This document shows, piece after piece, positions 7,487 through 16,894 of a stretch of DNA of 64,000 nucleotides (position 1 is the first letter of the stretch; the number at the start of each line of letters is the position of its first letter). The translations under genes were made by a program, and so were the position numbers. Origin of the DNA: an uncultured Bacteroides sp. GTDB taxonomy: Bacteria; Bacteroidota; Bacteroidia; Chitinophagales; Chitinophagaceae. The notes beneath the pieces are model-generated. The model had not been told where the DNA came from. It searched no databases and worked only from the letters and a program-made list of their open reading frames with translations. Where the stretch lies: positions 1 through 64,000 of the forward strand of contig CABHOP010000087.1 in the NCBI GenBank assembly GCA_902168085.1, in the 5' to 3' direction.

Positions 7487-7915
7487 TTATATCAGCCCGC
7501 GTTCTTTCAACACAGCTTGTTCATCACCTGTGATGTAGGCAAATATCTTTAGTACCCCATTTTGTTTTTGCAGAAAATAGAATACATCAAAATTGATGGT
7601 TTCTTTATTGCCGTCTTTCTTTTGGTAAATGGCCTGCCAGCACACTTTGGCCATCACATGCATATCATTCAGCCAGGTAATATCCAGCGCCATGATTTTC
7701 ATCGATTGCGTGCCTATACTCCTGTAAAATTCATAACCCTTGGGAATGGTGTCTTTGAATGTTTCGTCATTTTTGCCACTTATAACACCTGCCGGGCTCG
7801 CCTCGGTAAAGCTATCTGCAAATGCAGCCATGGTGCCTTCCACATCTACCTCGCCTTTCAGCGATTGGTTGAAACGCGCTTCATATGCTTCGAAAAATGC
7901 CGACACCTTATCCAT
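7487..7915 (-). CDS. NTF2-like / SnoaL-type protein
   Basis: A 142-residue cytoplasmic protein with the alpha-plus-beta cone layout of the NTF2-like superfamily: a long N-terminal helix (FFEAYEARFNQS), a second helix (EGTMAAFADSFTEASPAG), and four strands ending NFDVFYFLQKQNGVLKIFAYITGDEQ. NTF2-like folds include many small enzymes and binding proteins, and no catalytic signature is evident here. It is a single gene between the YXWGXW gene and the carboxylase terminator. Confidence 0.65.
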   Translation of the reverse strand: MDKVSAFFEAYEARFNQSLKGEVDVEGTMAAFADSFTEASPAGVISGKNDETFKDTIPKGYEFYRSIGTQSMKIMALDITWLNDMHVMAKVCWQAIYQKKDGNKETINFDVFYFLQKQNGVLKIFAYITGDEQAVLKERGLI

Positions 7916-7950
7916 ATATAGTAAGGTATAAAAATTATACCCTTAAAAGA

Positions 7951-7979
7951 ACAAATGCCCTGCTTAGCAGGGCATTTGT
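7951..7979 (-). terminator. Terminator of the acyl-CoA carboxylase gene
   Basis: A perfect 13-bp stem (ACAAATGCCCTGC/GCAGGGCATTTGT) with a 3-nt loop lies 22 bp after the carboxylase stop. On the minus strand it is followed by TCTTTTAAG. Confidence 0.85.
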
Positions 7980-8001
7980 TCTTTAGATAATTCGCTGGTC
8001 C

Positions 8002-9630
8002 TTAAACCTGGAAAACCCCGGTCTTGAATTCTTTCACATCCGGGTTGTGGTTAGCTGCATTAATACCTTCGCTTATCACGCGGCGTGTTTCCAGCGGGTC
8101 TATTATCTCATCTACCCACAGGCGTGCAGCTGCATAGTAGGCCGATGTTTGTGCATTGTACTTATCCGTTATCTGCTTCAGCAGTTCTTTTTCTTTTTCT
8201 GCATCTATCTCCTGCCCTTTGCTCTTCATAGCTGCCACTTGTATCTGCAACAATGTTTTAGCGGCCTGCTCACCACCCATCACGGCTATTTTAGCGTTCG
8301 GCCATGCATATATAAAGCGTGGGTCGTAAGCCTTACCGCACATAGCGTAGTTACCCGCACCGTAAGAGTTGCCTATCACGATGGTTATTTTCGGTACCAC
8401 GCTGTTAGATACTGCATTTACCAGCTTCGCACCATCTTTAATAATGCCGCTCTGTTCGCTACGCGTACCCACCATAAAGCCGGTAACGTCTTGCAGGAAT
8501 ACCAGCGGTATCTTCTTCTGGTTACAGTTTTGTATAAAACGTGCGGCTTTGTCGGCGCTATCGTTATAGATAACACCACCCAATTGCATTTCCCCCTTGC
8601 CACTCTTTACTATCTTACGTTGATTGGCTACAATACCCACAGCCCAGCCATCTATGCGGGCATACCCGCATACAATGGTCTTGCCATAGTCTTGTTTAAA
8701 CTGGTCGAACTCCGAATTGTCCACCAGCCTTTCTATCACCTCTACTACATCATAAGCCTTCGTGTTCTCTACAGACACCAGCCCATATATCTCATTCTCA
8801 TCTTTTTTAGGTGCTACAGGTGTTACACGGTCAAACCCGGCCCGTGGCTGTTCGCCCATCTTATCTATAATGCGGCGCACCTGGTCCAGGCATTCCTGCT
8901 CTGTATCAAATTTATAGTCGGCTATACCACTTACTTCGGTGTGCATTTTCGCGCCACCCAGTTCTTGCAGGTCGGCATTCTCACCAATGGCAGCTTTCAC
9001 TAAGTATGGCCCTGCCAGGAAGATAGAGCCGTTCCCTTCCACCATCAGCGTTTCATCGCTCATAATGGGCAGGTAGGCACCGCCCGCCACACAGCTACCC
9101 ATTACGGCAGCTATCTGGGTAATACCCATGGCACTCATCTGTGCATTGTTGCGAAAGATGCGGCCAAAGTGCTCTTTATCGGGGAATATCTCATCCTGCA
9201 TCGGCAGGTACACACCCGCACTATCCACTATATATACCACCGGCAGGTGGTTCTCCATAGCTATTTCCTGCAGGCGCAGGTTTTTCTTACCGGTTATGGG
9301 AAACCATGCTCCGGCTTTCACCGTATTATCATTGGCTACTATCACACACTGGCGTCCGTGTATATAGCCAAGGCCGGCTACCGTGCCTGCTGCAGGGCAG
9401 CCACCATGTTCCTGGTACATTTCCCAGCCGGCAAAGGCGCCTATCTCTGTAAATGTGCTGTCTTTATCTATAAGGTATTGTATGCGCTCACGTGGGGTCA
9501 TCTTACCCTTCTCGCGTGCTTTTTCTATTGCTTTCTTACCACCACCGAGGCTTACCTGTGCATGACGTTGCTTCATCTGGCTCACGGCCAGCTTCATCGC
9601 ATCTTCGTTCTTATTGAATTCTAGGTTCAT
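8002..9630 (-). CDS. Acyl-CoA carboxylase carboxyltransferase (beta) subunit
   Basis: A 542-residue biotin-dependent carboxyltransferase with both crotonase-like halves. The start is taken at MNLEFNKNEDAM (9630), since the 17 upstream codons are not conserved-looking. Motifs: EKAREKGKMTPRERIQYLID, the oxyanion-hole stretch GSCVAGGAYLPIMSDE, and the C-terminal half with GNSYGAGNYAMCGKAYDP and MGGEQAAKTL. The length and the YLPMQDEIFPD segment resemble methylcrotonyl-CoA carboxylase beta (MccB/LiuB) more than the shorter propionyl-CoA PccB. It would transfer CO2 from carboxybiotin to an acyl-CoA. The biotin carboxylase partner is not in the window, so the substrate is uncertain. Confidence 0.9.
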   Translation of the reverse strand: MNLEFNKNEDAMKLAVSQMKQRHAQVSLGGGKKAIEKAREKGKMTPRERIQYLIDKDSTFTEIGAFAGWEMYQEHGGCPAAGTVAGLGYIHGRQCVIVANDNTVKAGAWFPITGKKNLRLQEIAMENHLPVVYIVDSAGVYLPMQDEIFPDKEHFGRIFRNNAQMSAMGITQIAAVMGSCVAGGAYLPIMSDETLMVEGNGSIFLAGPYLVKAAIGENADLQELGGAKMHTEVSGIADYKFDTEQECLDQVRRIIDKMGEQPRAGFDRVTPVAPKKDENEIYGLVSVENTKAYDVVEVIERLVDNSEFDQFKQDYGKTIVCGYARIDGWAVGIVANQRKIVKSGKGEMQLGGVIYNDSADKAARFIQNCNQKKIPLVFLQDVTGFMVGTRSEQSGIIKDGAKLVNAVSNSVVPKITIVIGNSYGAGNYAMCGKAYDPRFIYAWPNAKIAVMGGEQAAKTLLQIQVAAMKSKGQEIDAEKEKELLKQITDKYNAQTSAYYAAARLWVDEIIDPLETRRVISEGINAANHNPDVKEFKTGVFQV

Positions 9631-9688
9631 TCCCGACTTTGTTGTTGAAAAATTTGGGCAAAGATGCTGATTATAGCTCAAAAACTGA

Positions 9689-9715
9689 AAATAGCGGCCA
9701 TGAATGCCGCTATTT
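9689..9715 (-). terminator. Hairpin after the porin gene
   Basis: The stem AAATAGCGGC/GCCGCTATTT with a 7-nt loop lies 22 bp after the porin stop on the minus strand and is followed by a T-rich stretch. Confidence 0.7.
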
Positions 9716-9736
9716 AAATATTTATGTGTTTTGTGA

Positions 9737-11059
9737 TTAGAACCGGAATTGTACCCTGCAAGTAAAGATATTGTCTTTTATATCCCTGGTATAGCCGGCG
9801 ACTTTAGTTTCTTCATTCATGATCCAGTCGTAGAACAGTGTCAGCTTCACATGCGCATTGATATGATACATGTAGCCGATGCCTGCGGTATTATACCTTA
9901 CATCTGCTGCCGTAAAGCCTTTCGAAGGGTCTACTTCCAATCCTTTTACTGCTTTGTTCGGGTCGTACCAGTCATACTTCAGTATAGCTAAGTGCTTTTC
10001 GCTGCCCAGGTGTTGTATATAATACAGGTAAATGCCATCAAAATCGCGGATATATAATGGTGATAGTGCACCTGTGGCAGAACTTACGGGATAAGAACCC
10101 GGCGTTTCAGATGTTGTAGCCGTAGCGGTTTGCGTACCGCGTATATATTCAGCCCGTATTTCCGAAAAGCCTTTGCGGTTGGGTATTTTCAGCTGAAAAT
10201 CAGCACCATAATAATGGCGTGGCGATACATAATCTACATTATTAGGTGTAGAATCTCCTTTTACAACAGCATCAGCCCCTGTTCCACTTACCCTGTATAT
10301 CCACGGCGACTGGCTGGTAATACCACCATAGTAGCCCGATACACTACCCGATACAGTCCAGCCCAAGCCCTTTATCTTTCTTGGCTTTATAGAAAAACGT
10401 CCGATGATGTCTTTATGGTTGTCATATTCCGACGGGCCGGCAAGGCCCTGGCCGTTAAACACGCCCACATCTAATTTCATCCAGCGAAGGATATGGCCTT
10501 TTTTACGAGGTTCAAAGGTCACCATCGCACCCAGGTCGCGCTCTGTTTTCATTATGATTTGAGACATGCGGCCACGCTCCGGTGCCTCCCGCTCTGAAGA
10601 CGACAGGTTGGCTTCAAAACCCATCGGGCGGGCAAACATACCCGTTGTCAGGGCAAACATTTCTAACTTATTTTCATAAAAACGTCCCCAGAAGTCACGA
10701 ATATTCACTCCACGTTCTGTACCATCAAACTGGAAGGCAAAATAAGCCAGCGGCTGGTGCTTCTGGTTAAAATGCGCATAATCTACACGTATACGGCCAC
10801 GGCGCAGCATAAACCTGTTGTCCGCCTTTGGCGCAAAATCGCCCCCGCTGTAGTTTTTCACACCCTTATCTTCTGCATACTGAAACTGTGGCTGCATATA
10901 GCCGCCAAACCTTAGCCTGTCATATTCCTGGTATATAGGATATATACCCTTACCAATGGCAGTGGTCGTATCCATCATATCGGTAAGAAAGCGTTGTGCC
11001 GAAGCTTCAGCACCTACAAAAAACAAAGCAATAACAATAAGTAAACTTTTAACCCGCAT
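9737..11059 (-). CDS. OprP/OprO-like porin
   Basis: A 440-residue outer-membrane beta-barrel of the phosphate-selective porin O/P family. The start is placed at MRVKSLLIVIALFFVGAEAS (11059), which begins a signal peptide cleaved near ASAQ; an upstream ATG at 11092 would add 11 residues. Family marks are LRFGGYMQPQFQYAEDKG, FMLRRGRIRVDYAHF, FAFQFDGTERGVNIRDFWGRF and the C-terminal strand ending CRVQFRF, with the terminal Phe needed for barrel assembly. Substrate cannot be deduced: Bacteroidota members of this family are not always phosphate channels and no phosphate genes are adjacent. Confidence 0.88.
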   Translation of the reverse strand: MRVKSLLIVIALFFVGAEASAQRFLTDMMDTTTAIGKGIYPIYQEYDRLRFGGYMQPQFQYAEDKGVKNYSGGDFAPKADNRFMLRRGRIRVDYAHFNQKHQPLAYFAFQFDGTERGVNIRDFWGRFYENKLEMFALTTGMFARPMGFEANLSSSEREAPERGRMSQIIMKTERDLGAMVTFEPRKKGHILRWMKLDVGVFNGQGLAGPSEYDNHKDIIGRFSIKPRKIKGLGWTVSGSVSGYYGGITSQSPWIYRVSGTGADAVVKGDSTPNNVDYVSPRHYYGADFQLKIPNRKGFSEIRAEYIRGTQTATATTSETPGSYPVSSATGALSPLYIRDFDGIYLYYIQHLGSEKHLAILKYDWYDPNKAVKGLEVDPSKGFTAADVRYNTAGIGYMYHINAHVKLTLFYDWIMNEETKVAGYTRDIKDNIFTCRVQFRF

Positions 11060-11237
11060 CCATTTAATTTTCGGCTGCAAACCTATGAACATAACAATTA
11101 TCTAACAATGAAGTAATCAATTGTTAATAATTTAGTAACACTAAGGTTAAAGTACTTACGTATAGAATATCCCTGCCCTCAATAACATATAATTGTAAAA
11201 AAACAGGATAGTATCATTTTATTGTAAACCTATACAC

Positions 11238-11245
11238 TACATTTG
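11238..11245 (+). promoter_or_regulatory. -7 box TACATTTG before T9SS adhesin
   Basis: An exact TAnnTTTG match 44 nt before the ATG at 11290. The upstream TTG at 11222 is too close for a standard -33 element, so only the -7 part is convincing. Confidence 0.5.
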
Positions 11246-11289
11246 TACTACTGCGCCGTTCCTTTAGAAGACCCCTAAAGATTATTTAA

Positions 11290-13521
11290 ATGATCAGACG
11301 AAACTTTCGAGGATACAGGTTCCTTATGCTTCTGGCACTATTGGCGCTACATTTCAATGCAGTAGCATCACACACATTCGGCGGAGAGCTTTTATACACT
11401 TATTTATCGGGCAATACCTACAAAGTAAGCCTTACCATTTACGGTGATTGTGCAGCTGTCAGTACAAATCAGCTACCCGGCGCGCGCCCCGAAATACAGC
11501 TATATAATGGCACAGTGCTTGTCAATACATTCACGCTTTCATTAGAAGCGGGCTCTGCTGTAGAGGTATCTCCTGTATGCGATGATGAAATAAATAATAC
11601 CAGTTGTAAACTACCTGGCAGTCCATTACCCGGTGTCAAGCAGTTTGTTTATAGTGAAGAAATAACGATACCTATTATATCTGCTAACTGGCGTTTTGTC
11701 TTTCAGGGAGCTTTTGGAAATAGCCTCGCGGGCCGTGCTAATAGCATTACCAATGTTGTAATCCCGCCGGGAGGTTCCCTCATGTACCTCGAAGCTCTGT
11801 TGAATAATAGCAGCGGCCCTAATTCATCGCCGCAGTTCACATCGCTTCCCACACCTTTTTTATGCGCAAATAAAGAACAGCAATATAACCAGGGTGCTGC
11901 CGATAGTAATGGCGACTCCCTCGTTTTTTCGCTTACACCCGCGTTAGAAGAAAATGGCAGTAGCGTCACTTACATTTCCCCGGCCACCGGCACCAACCCT
12001 TTATCTACAGTAGCCGGTTCTTTCAGCTTCAACCCCGAAAACGGTCAGATGTCATTTATTGCAGATAGGGTGCAGAAAAGCGTAGTTGTGAATAAAGTGG
12101 ACGAATACAAAAATGGCGTATTGGTAGGCAGCAGCATGCGCGAAATGACCTTCATTGTGCTTGACAATTGTGCTAATAGCTCACCCGACATAAAAGCAGT
12201 AGATAGTCTTCTGGGTGGGGTAGCTATTACAAACAGCACTGTTAATGTGTGCGAAGGCGCAGACAGCATTTACTTTGTAATGCCGGCAACAGATGCCGAT
12301 GGCAATAATATTGAGATCAATGTAACAAACGTACCGCCCGGCGCCTTTTTGGAAGTTGTAAATAATAATACCCCCAACCCCATGATAAGGTTTGCCTGGA
12401 AAATATCTGAGGCAACGGCAGGCATCTATAATCTCTTTATGAATATGAAAGATGATGCATGCCCTATTTCCAGCAACCAGACCAATGCCTTCACTATACG
12501 CATTGTAAAACAATACGCCGTTTCACAGGAAGTTGAAAAATATACGAATTGCATATCTCAGGCACAGTTGTTCAAACTTCTTATATCAGGTGGTATTACA
12601 CCTTATTTTGCCCAATTGTACAAAAATGGTGGTGTCATGCGCACCTATACCGATAGTTCAAGCCGTGTGATAACCGAAAAGCTTGTACCGGGCAGCTATA
12701 GCCTGCACATATCCTCATCTGCATTGCTTTGCGAAACCATATACGATTTCAATGTAGCCGATACCGGCATTTACCCTGTACCGGTAAATGTCACAGATCA
12801 GGATCTTTGCCTGAATGACCCGGTTACGTATGCCAACTTCCCCCAAGCCGCTACTGATAGCATTGCCTGGTATAGTATGGAAGGGCTTCGATTGGATGAC
12901 CGGCCTACGTATAGTACCAATAGCCCCGGCATCTATTCATGGCAGGTAAGCCAGTTCTATAAAAATTGCGAATCGGAAAGGGATACATTTACTGTCACTG
13001 TTCACGACTTACCAGGTATAAGCATTGCAACAAAACCGGGTAAAATATGCCTGGGCGATGTGGTCTATCTTTCTGCCGATGGCGCTAGCACCTACCGTTG
13101 GCTACCCGCCGATAAAATAGAAACTGATGTAAATAATAGTCCATACACAAAGGTTATGGCCCCTGCCACCTTTACGGTTATAGGTGCAAATGAATATGGC
13201 TGTACAGATACGGCAGCTATTGCCTTCAATGAAGTGGAGAACTGCTGTTCTATGTTCTACCCCACCGCTTTCACTCCCAATGGAGATGGGCATAACGATG
13301 GATTCCGCGCATTACTGTACGGCAATGAAGCAGATTATACCATCTCTATTTTCAACCGCTGGGGACAGTGTGTATTCACCAGCCACAATCCCAAACAAGC
13401 ATGGGATGGCAACTTTGGCGGTAAGCTTTGCGAAGTCGGAATCTACTTTTACCGTGTAAGCGGCAAATGCCTCACCGGCCAGCCCATATCTCAAAAAGGG
13501 GATGTGATGCTATTACGCTGA
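11290..13521 (+). CDS. Large secreted protein with gliding-associated (type B) T9SS C-terminal domain
   Basis: A 743-residue exported protein. An N-terminal hydrophobic segment (FLMLLALLALHFNAVAS, about residues 11-27) serves as signal. The middle consists of repeated beta-sandwich (Ig/PKD/cadherin-like) modules with calcium-type patches such as ADSNGDSLVFSL and ATDADGNNIEI. The end is a classic CHU_C domain: FYPTAFTPNGDGHNDGF, then ISIFNRWGQCVFTS, AWDGNFGG and GIYFYRVSG. Type B sorting domains send proteins through the type IX system to the surface or medium, often as gliding adhesins. The gene abuts the convergent permease with no spacer. Confidence 0.92.
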   Translation: MIRRNFRGYRFLMLLALLALHFNAVASHTFGGELLYTYLSGNTYKVSLTIYGDCAAVSTNQLPGARPEIQLYNGTVLVNTFTLSLEAGSAVEVSPVCDDEINNTSCKLPGSPLPGVKQFVYSEEITIPIISANWRFVFQGAFGNSLAGRANSITNVVIPPGGSLMYLEALLNNSSGPNSSPQFTSLPTPFLCANKEQQYNQGAADSNGDSLVFSLTPALEENGSSVTYISPATGTNPLSTVAGSFSFNPENGQMSFIADRVQKSVVVNKVDEYKNGVLVGSSMREMTFIVLDNCANSSPDIKAVDSLLGGVAITNSTVNVCEGADSIYFVMPATDADGNNIEINVTNVPPGAFLEVVNNNTPNPMIRFAWKISEATAGIYNLFMNMKDDACPISSNQTNAFTIRIVKQYAVSQEVEKYTNCISQAQLFKLLISGGITPYFAQLYKNGGVMRTYTDSSSRVITEKLVPGSYSLHISSSALLCETIYDFNVADTGIYPVPVNVTDQDLCLNDPVTYANFPQAATDSIAWYSMEGLRLDDRPTYSTNSPGIYSWQVSQFYKNCESERDTFTVTVHDLPGISIATKPGKICLGDVVYLSADGASTYRWLPADKIETDVNNSPYTKVMAPATFTVIGANEYGCTDTAAIAFNEVENCCSMFYPTAFTPNGDGHNDGFRALLYGNEADYTISIFNRWGQCVFTSHNPKQAWDGNFGGKLCEVGIYFYRVSGKCLTGQPISQKGDVMLLR

Positions 13522-14619
13522 TTATTCCCAGCGAAATACACGGCCCGCTATAATGTATAGCAGTACACCCCAGCCCAGAAGCACAAGGATGTCTATACGA
13601 ACATCCCAGAAGCCGGCACCTTCAAAGGCCACCTTACGCATGGCATCATTCAAGAAGCTCAGCGGCAAGGCTCGGCAAAATGGCTGCAGCCATTTTGGGA
13701 AGTTATCGATAGAAAAGAAAGTGCCCGCCAGCAAAAATTGCGGCAGGGTTATCATATTGGCAAACGGCGGTATGGTCGATTCGCTCTTGGCCAGCCCGCT
13801 TACTATAAAGCCAAAACCCATAAATACCAGTATGGCCAGCGCGCTCAGTACGATAAGCTGCACAAAGGTCAGCACACCATTCACCAGCGTATAGTCGAAG
13901 GCATAATGCCCCACACTTATGATGATGATGGCACCCAGCAACTGGAATATCATCCTCGATATACCTTCACTGATAACAATGGTTTCTTTGCGCACGGGCG
14001 TGGCAAAAAAGCGTTTCAGTACCAGTGTCTGCCGCATGTTGAAAAATACGAATGCCGTACCGAAAACACTACCCGCCAGCAACGAAAACCCCAGTTGCCC
14101 CGGCAATATAAAATCGATGGTCTTAAATTCCCGCACTGTGCTTTCCGTCACTTCCACATCTGCTATCGCCGATGCCCGCTTCTGTATTTCCGGGTCCATG
14201 CTCTGTATCACGCTATTAATAATACTCTGCAGTTGCGGCAGCTTATCCTTTTGCGACGTGGCCGTATGCAGCAGCACGGTATAGGCAGGGCCGGCGCTAT
14301 CACGGTTCACCTGCACACCCAGGGTAGCTGCTATGCTGCCTTCTTTCAGTTTATGGTTCAGGTTGGTATCATTGCTGTTATCCCATTTCAGCGCAGGCAC
14401 CTGGCGCAGCGCTGCATATAGCGCATTATTGGTATCTGTACCGGGCGCAGTAGCCACTTTTATACTGAACGATTTACTACCACCCAGGAAACCAAATACC
14501 AGTATGAATATTAAAGGAAACGCAATACTAAAAACTATGGCCGAAGGACTTTTAGTGATAGACTGGAGGCTGGCCGTTATAAGCGCACGCATGGCGCGCA
14601 GATTACTATATCCCTGCAT
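13522..14619 (-). CDS. ABC-2 type transporter permease
   Basis: A 365-residue ABC-2 membrane protein: one N-terminal transmembrane helix (AIVFSIAFPLIFILVFGFLGG), a large extracytoplasmic domain (about residues 50-170, VATAPGTDTNNAL onwards), then five hydrophobic helices. The FATPVRKETIVISEGISRM stretch is the cytoplasmic coupling loop of this family. Such permeases export drugs, lipids or polysaccharides with a separate ATPase, but no ATPase gene is adjacent, so the partner must lie elsewhere. Confidence 0.88.
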   Translation of the reverse strand: MQGYSNLRAMRALITASLQSITKSPSAIVFSIAFPLIFILVFGFLGGSKSFSIKVATAPGTDTNNALYAALRQVPALKWDNSNDTNLNHKLKEGSIAATLGVQVNRDSAGPAYTVLLHTATSQKDKLPQLQSIINSVIQSMDPEIQKRASAIADVEVTESTVREFKTIDFILPGQLGFSLLAGSVFGTAFVFFNMRQTLVLKRFFATPVRKETIVISEGISRMIFQLLGAIIIISVGHYAFDYTLVNGVLTFVQLIVLSALAILVFMGFGFIVSGLAKSESTIPPFANMITLPQFLLAGTFFSIDNFPKWLQPFCRALPLSFLNDAMRKVAFEGAGFWDVRIDILVLLGWGVLLYIIAGRVFRWE

Positions 14620-14719
14620 GGGTGTAAAGATAGGTGCAATGCTACAATCTATAATACTTGTTAAAAAAATATAGCCCTTAAAACTATCGCGCCTAATGAC
14701 GTAATTTACATAACCGATA

Positions 14720-15982
14720 ATGAACAGGAAGATATTTTATATAGCAGCGCTGCTACTGGTGCAATGGCAGGCAAAAGCAGCCAAGCTGTTCATACCTATG
14801 GACGCAGAATCGCAAACCGGCCATCTCAAAGCCTACGGCGTGGCTTACGCCGCACTGAAGAACGGGCAGGAGGTAGACTGGCTGCTGAACTATAAGGGTG
14901 GCAGTTTTGCTATGGATCAGACCGAGAGTATGGAGCGCCTGTGCAAGCTGCGTGGTGTGAGCTACGATGTGATGAGCGATGCACAGTATGTAGGCATCGT
15001 GAGCAAAATCGCCGACCCCGATTTTAATGGCGACATAATAAAGCTGGAAAAGCTGCCTAAGATAGCAGTCTACACCCCACCCGGCAAGCAGCCCTGGGAC
15101 GATGCCGTTACGCTGGTGCTCACCTACGCAGAAATACCATACGACAAGATATACGATAACGAGGTACTGGACGATAAGCTGCACGATTACGACTGGCTGC
15201 ACCTGCACCACGAAGATTTCACGGGACAGTATGGCAAATTCTGGGTCAGCTTTCGAAATACTACCTGGTACCAGGAAGATGTGCGCAACAATGAAGCACT
15301 GGCCAAGGAACGCGGATATAAAAAAGTATCGCAATTGAAACTGGCGGTGTCTAAAAAGATACGCGACTTCGTGGCCGGCGGCGGTTACCTCTTCGCCATG
15401 TGCTCTGCTACCGATAGCTATGATATTACCCTCGCTGCCGAGAATACGGACATCTGCGACATACCCTTCGATGGCGACCCGGTTGCACCCAATGCACAGC
15501 AGCAGTTGGATTTCACAAAGAGCTTTGCCTTCAAAGGATTCAGTCTGATGACCAGCCCTTACCAATACGAGTTTTCAGATATAGACAATACACAGTACAG
15601 GCGCGTACCGCAGGAGATGGACTATTTCAGCCTGTTTACCTTCTCTGCCAAGTTCGACCCCGTGCCTACCATGTTGTGTCAGAATCACACCACAACCATC
15701 AAAGGCTTCATGGGGCAAACCACGTCTTTCCGTAAAGAGGTGCTGAAAACAAACGTGCTGGTAATGGGCGATTACAAACCCAAAAATGAAGCCCGTTACA
15801 TACATGGTGAATTCGGAAAAGGCACATGGACCTTCTACGGCGGCCACGACCCGGAAGATTACGAACACCAGATAGGCGACCCGCCTACCGAAATGGCATT
15901 GCATCCATCTTCTCCCGGCTATCGTTTGATATTGAACAATGTATTGTTCCCCGCTGCCAGAAAAAAACCACGTAAAACTTAA
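14720..15982 (+). CDS. Conserved secreted Bacteroidota protein (often mislabelled asparagine synthetase B)
   Basis: A 420-residue protein with a signal peptide (FYIAALLLVQWQAKAAK). It begins KLFIPMDAESQTGHLKAYGVAYAAL after cleavage and contains GGGYLFAMCSATDSYDI, a nucleophile-elbow-like Gly-rich turn with Cys, as in class I glutamine-amidotransferase-like folds, and GKGTWTFYGGHDPEDYEH near the end. From memory, databases label such proteins asparagine synthetase B, but I see neither the N-terminal Cys amidotransferase domain nor the PP-loop synthetase motif. I call it an exported amidotransferase-like protein of unknown role. It precedes the beta-lactamase gene by 22 nt on the same strand. 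Confidence 0.7.
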   Translation: MNRKIFYIAALLLVQWQAKAAKLFIPMDAESQTGHLKAYGVAYAALKNGQEVDWLLNYKGGSFAMDQTESMERLCKLRGVSYDVMSDAQYVGIVSKIADPDFNGDIIKLEKLPKIAVYTPPGKQPWDDAVTLVLTYAEIPYDKIYDNEVLDDKLHDYDWLHLHHEDFTGQYGKFWVSFRNTTWYQEDVRNNEALAKERGYKKVSQLKLAVSKKIRDFVAGGGYLFAMCSATDSYDITLAAENTDICDIPFDGDPVAPNAQQQLDFTKSFAFKGFSLMTSPYQYEFSDIDNTQYRRVPQEMDYFSLFTFSAKFDPVPTMLCQNHTTTIKGFMGQTTSFRKEVLKTNVLVMGDYKPKNEARYIHGEFGKGTWTFYGGHDPEDYEHQIGDPPTEMALHPSSPGYRLILNNVLFPAARKKPRKT

Positions 15983-16004
15983 TTTTCACTTTGAATCTGC
16001 AACC

Positions 16005-16883
16005 ATGCGTAAGCACATCTTACAATTATCCATAGTAATGCTGTGCCTGGTGCATACAGCAGGCAATACATATGCGCAATCTGTAAAAGAACCTCGGACT
16101 ACAGACCCTAATTGGACGAAACCATATCCACCTTTTCGGATAGCAGGCAACTTGTATTACGTAGGCACTTACGACCTGGGATGTTACCTCATCACTTCAC
16201 CACAGGGGCACATTCTTATCAATACAGGCCTGGCATCTTCAGCTTCCTTATTAAAAGCCAGCATAGAGTCGTTAGGCTTCAAGTTTTCCGATGTAAAGAT
16301 ACTTTTAACCACACAGGCCCATCACGACCATAACGGTGCTATGGCTGCCATCAAAAAGATGACAGGCGCTAAATTCATGGTCAATGAAAAAGATGCTGAG
16401 GTAGTGAAAGACGGTGGCCGTTCCGACTATTTTTCCGGTGGGCCCGTCAGCACGTTCCAACCCGTAGCTATCGATCGGTTATTAAAAAACAATGACATGG
16501 TAAAGCTGGGCGATAACGAGCTCACTATGCTGCACCACCCCGGCCATACAAAAGGCTCATGCAGTTACCTATTCACAGTAAAGGATGAAAAGCGTTCTTA
16601 CCGGGTGCTGATAGCCAACATACCCAGCATTATAATAAATGGCAAGTTTTCAGAGGTAAAAAGCTATCCCGGCATGCAGCAGGATTATGCATATACCCTG
16701 AAAGCCATGAAAGATATCCCTTTTGATATCTGGTTAGCTTCCCACGCCAGCCAGTTCGACCTGCAAGGCAAACACAAGCCGGGAGCCACCTACAACCCCA
16801 CCGCATTTATAGACCGCGAAGGCTACGATGCCGCAATAAAACAATGGCAGGGTGTGTACGATGAAAAGATAAAGGAAAAGTAG
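16005..16883 (+). CDS. Subclass B3 metallo-beta-lactamase, GOB-like
   Basis: A 292-residue periplasmic zinc hydrolase. The start is at 16005 (MRKHILQLSIVMLCLVHTAG), which opens a signal peptide ending NTYAQ. The zinc motif reads TTQAHHDHNGAMA: Gln replaces the first His of HxHxDH, exactly as in GOB enzymes of Elizabethkingia (Gln116). Other GOB-type blocks follow: LHHPGHTKGSCSYLF, YRVLIANIPSIIINGKF and IWLASHASQFDL with the third-shell His. Length and collinearity fit GOB throughout. It probably hydrolyses beta-lactams, but activity needs testing. It is likely cotranscribed with the upstream secreted protein. Confidence 0.93.
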   Translation: MRKHILQLSIVMLCLVHTAGNTYAQSVKEPRTTDPNWTKPYPPFRIAGNLYYVGTYDLGCYLITSPQGHILINTGLASSASLLKASIESLGFKFSDVKILLTTQAHHDHNGAMAAIKKMTGAKFMVNEKDAEVVKDGGRSDYFSGGPVSTFQPVAIDRLLKNNDMVKLGDNELTMLHHPGHTKGSCSYLFTVKDEKRSYRVLIANIPSIIINGKFSEVKSYPGMQQDYAYTLKAMKDIPFDIWLASHASQFDLQGKHKPGATYNPTAFIDREGYDAAIKQWQGVYDEKIKEK

Positions 16884-16894
16884 TACACGATAAG

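Noticed and set aside
8047-9003. A 318-codon open frame on the plus strand
   Set aside because: It is antisense to the well-supported carboxylase gene, is rich in Tyr, Cys and His, and has no domain-like features.
14753-15565. A 270-codon open frame on the minus strand
   Set aside because: It is antisense to the secreted protein at 14720 and has a composition typical of a shadow frame.
14720-15982. Asparagine synthetase B function
   Set aside because: Neither the N-terminal Cys amidotransferase domain nor the synthetase PP-loop is visible, and the protein has a signal peptide.
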